From contig NZ_LWRV01000082.1 in the NCBI RefSeq assembly GCF_009372215.1, forward strand, positions 31,719 to 95,718: a DNA stretch of 64,000 bases, written 5' to 3'. Both the position numbers and the translations under genes were made by a program. Each line of letters opens with the position of its first letter. Position 1 is the stretch's first letter. Below are positions 59,876 through 64,000 of this stretch, one piece after another. The notes beneath the pieces are model-generated. The model was not told the origin of the DNA. It ran no database searches and saw only the letters and a list, made by a program, of their open reading frames with translations. This stretch comes from Acinetobacter portensis. Its GTDB lineage: Bacteria > Pseudomonadota > Gammaproteobacteria > Pseudomonadales > Moraxellaceae.

Positions 59876-59898
59876 CTTTCTAATATCTATAAATGGTT

Positions 59899-60290
59899 TT
59901 ACCAAAGTTCGGTAATTTTTTTCATGAGCTGAGCGCGAAATGGTGCAGTAGGATTACCTGCGTTACGATGTGTTTCATTTTCATAAAATTTTTGCCAAGT
60001 TTGAATCATCTCCAAAGAAACATCTTGAGTTTTTAAATGATCGACATCTTGTTTTGTAATGTTATTTAATCGTTTTTCTGCACCATCTGGACCAGTTCCC
60101 CAGCCAATAATACCTTGTCCAAAAGAGGGAAGACTCATGTTGTTTGGTGTGGGGGGATATCTAGGCGTTGAATATTAGGATTCACCAATGATTTAGCTTG
60201 AGGTCTAACCTTTTCTGAAATTTGAATTTCTGCAAATGATGATGAAGAAATACAAATAAGTAATGCACCGATTAAAGAGGTTTTAAACAT
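59899..60290 (-). pseudogene. DUF4951-like exported protein, split by a frameshift in a C tract
   Basis: Two minus-strand frames abut. The upstream one (60290 to stop at 60135) carries a signal peptide (MFKTSLIGALLICISSSSFA) and reaches RLDIPP. The downstream one (60138-59899) begins MSLPSFGQGIIGWGTGPDGA, the start of a DUF4951-like domain, and ends at KKITELW. They join in a run of six C (six G at 60151-60156 on the plus strand). With seven C the reading continues DIPPTPNNMSLPSFGQG, giving one protein of 130 residues. So the gene is intact but for one lost base, either a real mutation, a phase-variable switch or a sequencing error. The terminator downstream is preserved. Confidence 0.8.
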
Positions 60291-60384
60291 GATTTTTGGG
60301 AGATGCTGTAAATAAGAATCATTATTATATATAGGAATCAATAAATTTAAAATATGAATATAAAAGTTGAATAGATTTTAAGGT

Positions 60385-61209
60385 TTAGTATTTGATCAAT
60401 ACACGATGCTGCATTAGAGGCATAGAGTTACGAATAATTTGCTGTTCTGCTAAATCAAAAGGAACAGTAATGAGTTGAGCGCCTTCATTTTCAACGCTAG
60501 CTAAAATTTTTCCACGTGAGTTGGATGCGGCGGTGTGTCCCCATGTTTGACGTTTTTCACCGTGCCAACCTTGTTGTGCTGCACCTAAAACTAGACATTG
60601 GCTGTCTATTGCACGCGCTTGTAATAGAAGTTGCCAATGCATTTCACCTGTGGTGTAGGTGAAAGCGGCAGGCGCAGTCAAAATATGAGCACCTTGATTA
60701 CGAAGTATTAGTGCAAGTTCTGGGAATCTTAAATCGTAGCAAACCATTAAACCAATATTGCCAAATGGTGTTTTTGCAACAACAACATCTGTCCCCGGTT
60801 CAAAGTTTTTAGATTCTTGATATCCACCAACAGCATCACTCACTTGAACATCAAATAAATGAATTTTGTCGTAACGCGCTTCGGTTCTTTCGGGACTAAT
60901 GCATAAGCTAGAAGTCCTTACTCGACCATCTGAAATGACATCACCATTTGGACGGAACGGGCATGGGAGAGTGCCCGCAATAATCCAAATTTGATATTTG
61001 TGTGCTAAGTCTTCAAGACGTTTCTGAATACTTAGAAATTGTTCAGCAGTTTCACGTTGTTTTCCAGCAGCAAAACAAATGAAGTTTTCTGGAAATACAA
61101 TAAGTTCGGCACCATCTGCTTTACTTTGTTGAATTAATGATTCAACAACAATGAAATTTGCTTCAATGCTGTTTTGGGAGTTCATTTGTGCAACGGAAAG
61201 TAAAGTCAT
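60385..61209 (-). CDS. Nitrilase-superfamily amidohydrolase (Nit-type)
   Basis: About 274 residues. The catalytic Glu-Lys-Cys triad is visible: Glu in IVFPENFICF (about residue 42), Lys in YDKIHLFDV (about residue 115) and Cys in GLMVCYDLRFPELALILR (about residue 152). This arrangement, with GGYQESKNFEPG, matches the Nit1/deaminated-glutathione amidase branch, so it may repair deaminated glutathione. That is inference. I start at ATG 61209. A TTG at 61224 would add five residues. It follows the STAS gene closely and could be in its operon. Confidence 0.85.
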   Translation of the reverse strand: MTLLSVAQMNSQNSIEANFIVVESLIQQSKADGAELIVFPENFICFAAGKQRETAEQFLSIQKRLEDLAHKYQIWIIAGTLPCPFRPNGDVISDGRVRTSSLCISPERTEARYDKIHLFDVQVSDAVGGYQESKNFEPGTDVVVAKTPFGNIGLMVCYDLRFPELALILRNQGAHILTAPAAFTYTTGEMHWQLLLQARAIDSQCLVLGAAQQGWHGEKRQTWGHTAASNSRGKILASVENEGAQLITVPFDLAEQQIIRNSMPLMQHRVLIKY

Positions 61210-61232
61210 GGGAGGAGATACCAAAAAGTAGA

Positions 61233-61751
61233 TTAAACGTTCTGATTAGACGTTTGTTCAAGGTTATCTTGTTCTTTCTGAAGTTGTTTCACCAAAGGTT
61301 CGAACATATTTTCGTTACTGTGGTTTAGCTTCATAAGTGTTTTGTGAGCATCTAAAACGGTGGTGAGCATTGCGCTATGCGTAATATGTTCTTCCATAAG
61401 AGCAAGTGTGCAAACAGATGGATCGCCACAATAATTTAAGATCACAAAAACCTGACCCAAGCCCATACTATTGGCTAAGGTGGTAATGTCCGGATTTGTA
61501 GATAGCATTACGGCCTGAATTTTATGAACTTGTTTAAGTTTTAAACCCAGTTTTGCCAAAATGCCTAAAACTGTACTATCTATAAATGTTGTTTGCGTCA
61601 TATCTACGATAGCGCCAACGACATTTTGTTGCTGTTCAATTTTACTAAGTAGTTTGTCTAGACTGATGCAAGATTGGGCACGCACTTCGCCAATAAGCTT
61701 AAATATATGCGTTCCATCCAAGCTTGCGTATTCAACATGACCTGTTGACAT
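61233..61751 (-). CDS. gigB: STAS anti-anti-sigma factor (GigB-like)
   Basis: 172 residues. A STAS domain covers about residues 5-115, with the phosphorylatable Ser/Thr in the loop VDMTQTTFIDSTVLGILAKLG. The C-terminal part is a charged helix and a disordered tail. It is encoded right after a SpoIIE phosphatase on the same strand, the partner-switch arrangement. In A. baumannii the equivalent pair GigA/GigB controls stress and antibiotic resistance through the nitrogen PTS. The match to that pair is by domain and order, not by alignment. Confidence 0.78.
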   Translation of the reverse strand: MSTGHVEYASLDGTHIFKLIGEVRAQSCISLDKLLSKIEQQQNVVGAIVDMTQTTFIDSTVLGILAKLGLKLKQVHKIQAVMLSTNPDITTLANSMGLGQVFVILNYCGDPSVCTLALMEEHITHSAMLTTVLDAHKTLMKLNHSNENMFEPLVKQLQKEQDNLEQTSNQNV

Positions 61752-61863
61752 ATAAATGCCATTTGCAGAGAAGGATAGAAAATTATCCCATAGCCAATCT
61801 GTAGACTCAAGTATTAAACAGTCGTATACGATGGGTTTATTCTATAAGCAATTGAAAATTAAA

Positions 61864-62832
61864 TTAATTCATTCTTTTTAAGCTGAGAATAGCAATATCA
61901 TCAGCAACATGTTCAGGTGCTTGAAAAGATTGGTTTTTCAAATGGAAGACCAATTGTTCGAACTGCTCACTCAGTCCACCATCAAAGGGTTCAAGTGCGC
62001 CATCTGAGCAAATAATAAAGCGAGCTTGTTTATTTAAAGTGCATTCAAACTCTTCAACTTCTAAATCTTCCGTTAAGCCCAAAGGGAAACTACTGGTATT
62101 TAAAACTTTGGGTGCTTGGTTGGGTTCAAAAATAATTGCAGGAGGATAATGTCCTGCACTAGACCAACGTAATTGATGTGTTTCTAAGTTTAAAATACCG
62201 CTAATCATCGTGATATGCTTTTCAATATTTTCTTGAACAAGCATGCCATTTAATTTTTTAATTAATTCTCTTGGAGATTTTGAACGACCATGAAAGGCAG
62301 CCATCCAAGACGTTAATAAACTACTCGTTACACCGTGGCCTGAAACATCGGCGAGGTAAAACATAATTTCTTTATCGCTGATTTTCCAATAATCGAACCA
62401 ATCACCAGATAAGTAAGCTGAAGGCTTAAATAATGTTTCAACTTTATAGTTCGTTAGTTCAATAGGATTTGGAAGTAAGCGTTTTTGTAATTCTGCTGCT
62501 GATGGTAAATCACGACTATCTTGATTGCGTTTATATTGTGCATCAATTTTAGAAAGGGCTTTTTGTGGATTACTAGGTAAATTATTCCATAACCATCCTG
62601 CTAAAGCGCCCATTTCCCAAGCTTGGGCTAAAGCAATTCCCTCAGAATCGAAAGCCAAAACAATAGTTGGTAAAGACCATTGATGCGTTAAATAGTCTTG
62701 AACATCTGCAATTGCAATAATGGTTGGATCATACAAAGAAATATCTTCTATGCGAATCATTTGCACACTCGGAAGCGTCTCAAGTACATAATCTAATTGA
62801 GGAATATTGCGTGTGGGCTGAATGAAATACAT
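61864..62832 (-). CDS. gigA: SpoIIE-type PP2C phosphatase with receiver-like N-terminus (GigA-like)
   Basis: 322 residues. The N-terminal 100 residues look like a degenerate receiver domain (QMIRIEDISLYDPTIIAIAD, TIVLAFDSEGIALAQAWEMGALAGWL). A short coiled linker leads to the phosphatase domain (about residues 112-322). Metal-binding aspartates lie in LSGDWFDYWKI, LADVSGHGVTSSLL, IICSDGALEPF and VADDIAIL. The family dephosphorylates STAS anti-anti-sigma factors, and one is encoded 112 bases downstream. By analogy with A. baumannii this is GigA. Confidence 0.8.
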   Translation of the reverse strand: MYFIQPTRNIPQLDYVLETLPSVQMIRIEDISLYDPTIIAIADVQDYLTHQWSLPTIVLAFDSEGIALAQAWEMGALAGWLWNNLPSNPQKALSKIDAQYKRNQDSRDLPSAAELQKRLLPNPIELTNYKVETLFKPSAYLSGDWFDYWKISDKEIMFYLADVSGHGVTSSLLTSWMAAFHGRSKSPRELIKKLNGMLVQENIEKHITMISGILNLETHQLRWSSAGHYPPAIIFEPNQAPKVLNTSSFPLGLTEDLEVEEFECTLNKQARFIICSDGALEPFDGGLSEQFEQLVFHLKNQSFQAPEHVADDIAILSLKRMN

Positions 62833-62935
62833 AGAAAGTGTGTATGGGCCTAAATGGTAAATATAAAAGTACTATAACAATAAGATGGAGAATTACTAGA
62901 AAAAGTTAATCATCTCCATCTCTTGTAATGTGTGT

Positions 62936-63823
62936 TTACTTGCTAGCTGGAGTCGTATCTGTGTCGTCTAGATCATCATCTGAGATATCATCAATAAAGC
63001 TAAGACCATCTGTATCGAGACCTTTTTTCTCTGCAATAACAAAGTTTTTACGTTGTAAATAAATATCTCGCATTGCGGAATACTTATCACCTTGTAAAAC
63101 GCTTTCAAGGTCAAGCAATTGAGATCGAGCATCTATACCACGTAAAGCTTGGTCAGACCAATAAAGACTATTTTTATTCATATATGCTTGAGGGCGACCA
63201 AAAGTGTCAACCGCTAAGCCAAAACCATCACGAATTGTACTTGGACCAAAAATAGGTAAAACAAGGTAAGGTCCAGATGAAACTCCATAGTAGCCTAGCG
63301 TTGTTCCGAAGTTTTCTTTCTCGGCATCTAAACCAAGTCTACGAGCAGGATCTGCAAGACCTAAAGTGGTAAGTGTATTAAAGGTAAAACGACCTAAAGT
63401 TTTAAGCGCACGTAAAGGGCGACCTTGAATGGTTTGGTTTACTGCATTCCAAGGTTCACCCAAATTTGAACGAAACTGTTGATGAGACTCACGAACATCA
63501 GTTGGAATTTTTGCTTGATACTGAACAGCGATAGGGCGCACAACTGTTCTATCCAAGGCATCATTAAATGCAAATATTTTTCGGTTTAAAGGTTGTAATG
63601 GATCTTTAACTTCATCTGGCTGAGCAGCATTGGCATTAACTTTAAAGTTTTTTGCTTTAATGTTTCTTAACTCTTTAATGGAAGCTGATGTAGATGATGT
63701 CTCATCGATACTCATTTCTTGATTACTATTGGTTGTATTAGCCGTGCTATCAGATGCATGAGTAAGCCCAGAAAAAATCCCAAATGAGCAAAGTGCTAAC
63801 CCAATAATTTTTTTATCTTGCAT
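62936..63823 (-). CDS. mlaA: MlaA/VacJ outer-membrane lipid asymmetry protein
   Basis: 295 residues. MlaA removes phospholipids from the outer leaflet of the outer membrane and hands them to MlaC. After the signal peptide (about residues 1-23, ending THA-SDS) there is a 50-residue disordered segment. The MlaA core runs from about residue 75 (DPLQPLNRKIFAFNDALDRTV) to about residue 250 (GVSSGPYLVLPIFGPSTIRDGFG). A C-terminal Asp-rich tail follows. E. coli MlaA is a lipoprotein. Here the only N-terminal Cys (Cys12, context LALC) does not form a lipobox, so lipidation is doubtful. Confidence 0.93.
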   Translation of the reverse strand: MQDKKIIGLALCSFGIFSGLTHASDSTANTTNSNQEMSIDETSSTSASIKELRNIKAKNFKVNANAAQPDEVKDPLQPLNRKIFAFNDALDRTVVRPIAVQYQAKIPTDVRESHQQFRSNLGEPWNAVNQTIQGRPLRALKTLGRFTFNTLTTLGLADPARRLGLDAEKENFGTTLGYYGVSSGPYLVLPIFGPSTIRDGFGLAVDTFGRPQAYMNKNSLYWSDQALRGIDARSQLLDLESVLQGDKYSAMRDIYLQRKNFVIAEKKGLDTDGLSFIDDISDDDLDDTDTTPASK

Positions 63824-64000
63824 AAGTAATTCCAGTGCTTTCTATATAAAAAAGCAAATGAAGAAAGTAGTAAAACAATAATAGCAGTATTTTTAGTATT
63901 CGTAATGCTCCTAAATTAAACAAATATGAGAAAAAAACCTCCATTTTGTAGAATAAATAAACAGACGGATAAAAAAATTGAAATAAATTAAAAAAGGGGG

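Overview
The window is a low-GC gammaproteobacterial chromosome segment that fits the genus Acinetobacter. The evidence is the codon use, the gene blocks rlmN-pilF-rodZ-ispG-hisS-yfgM-bamB-der and thrS-infC-(rpmI-rplT)-pheST-ihfA, a GigA/GigB-type stress pair, a NaxD-type deacetylase cluster and the Acinetobacter-style CTCTCC/GGAGAG intergenic repeats. I see no tRNA or rRNA genes, insertion sequences, prophage genes or CRISPR array. Almost everything is chromosomal housekeeping, with a few accessory pockets.

Layout. 1-1300: 5' part of leuS and a small secreted DUF4124 protein, both on the minus strand. 1301-5500: a 700-base AT-rich leader, then ilvI-ilvH-ilvC (branched-chain amino acids), ending in a duplicated ilvC tail and two terminators. 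5502-6461: an AT-rich gene of unknown function. 6514-8439: a candidate PhoB-dependent promoter driving a GT4 glycosyltransferase and a PAP2 phosphatase, which together could make glycolipid from phosphatidic acid during phosphate starvation. 8568-18222: iscX, ndk, then the rlmN-to-bamB operon and der. 18223-25393: mazG, a ComEA-like protein, pcnB-folK-panB-panC and rapZ-NPr-darP. 25427-27067: an acyl-CoA synthetase, minus strand. 27352-31000: a four-gene overlapping operon (ArnT-like, GT2, GtrA, YdjC deacetylase) that matches the galactosamine-to-lipid-A pathway linked to polymyxin resistance.

31225-43923: the classic translation block thrS-infC-rpmI-rplT-pheS-pheT-ihfA, interrupted by two inserts. 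One (33750-37700) carries yfcG, a small membrane protein, yqaA, a TonB-like periplasmic protein and an MFS exporter. The other (38390-39960) carries two minus-strand genes of unknown function. infC begins at an ATT codon. 44050-46700: an Ala/Ser-repeat lipoprotein, rho with a long leader, and trxA. 46933-52047: ppx, accA, tilS, proC and yggT. 52195-54960: polA. 55124-57844: a very hydrophobic DUF2339 protein. 57915-59666: an MscS channel with a partner gene. 59899-60290: a small secreted protein gene broken by a one-base slip in a C tract. 60385-63823: a nitrilase-family amidohydrolase, the GigB/GigA pair and mlaA.

Connections. Several loci concern the cell envelope: lipid remodelling (GT4/PAP2), lipid A modification (27352-31000), BamB, MlaA, RodZ, PilF and MscS. 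NPr (24538) and the GigA/GigB pair (61233-62832) belong to one stress circuit in A. baumannii, so both ends of that phosphorelay may lie in this window. No strikingly new multi-gene system was found. The best leads are the Pho-type glycolipid operon, the lipid A cluster, the allelic-exchange scar at ilvC and the C-tract frameshift.
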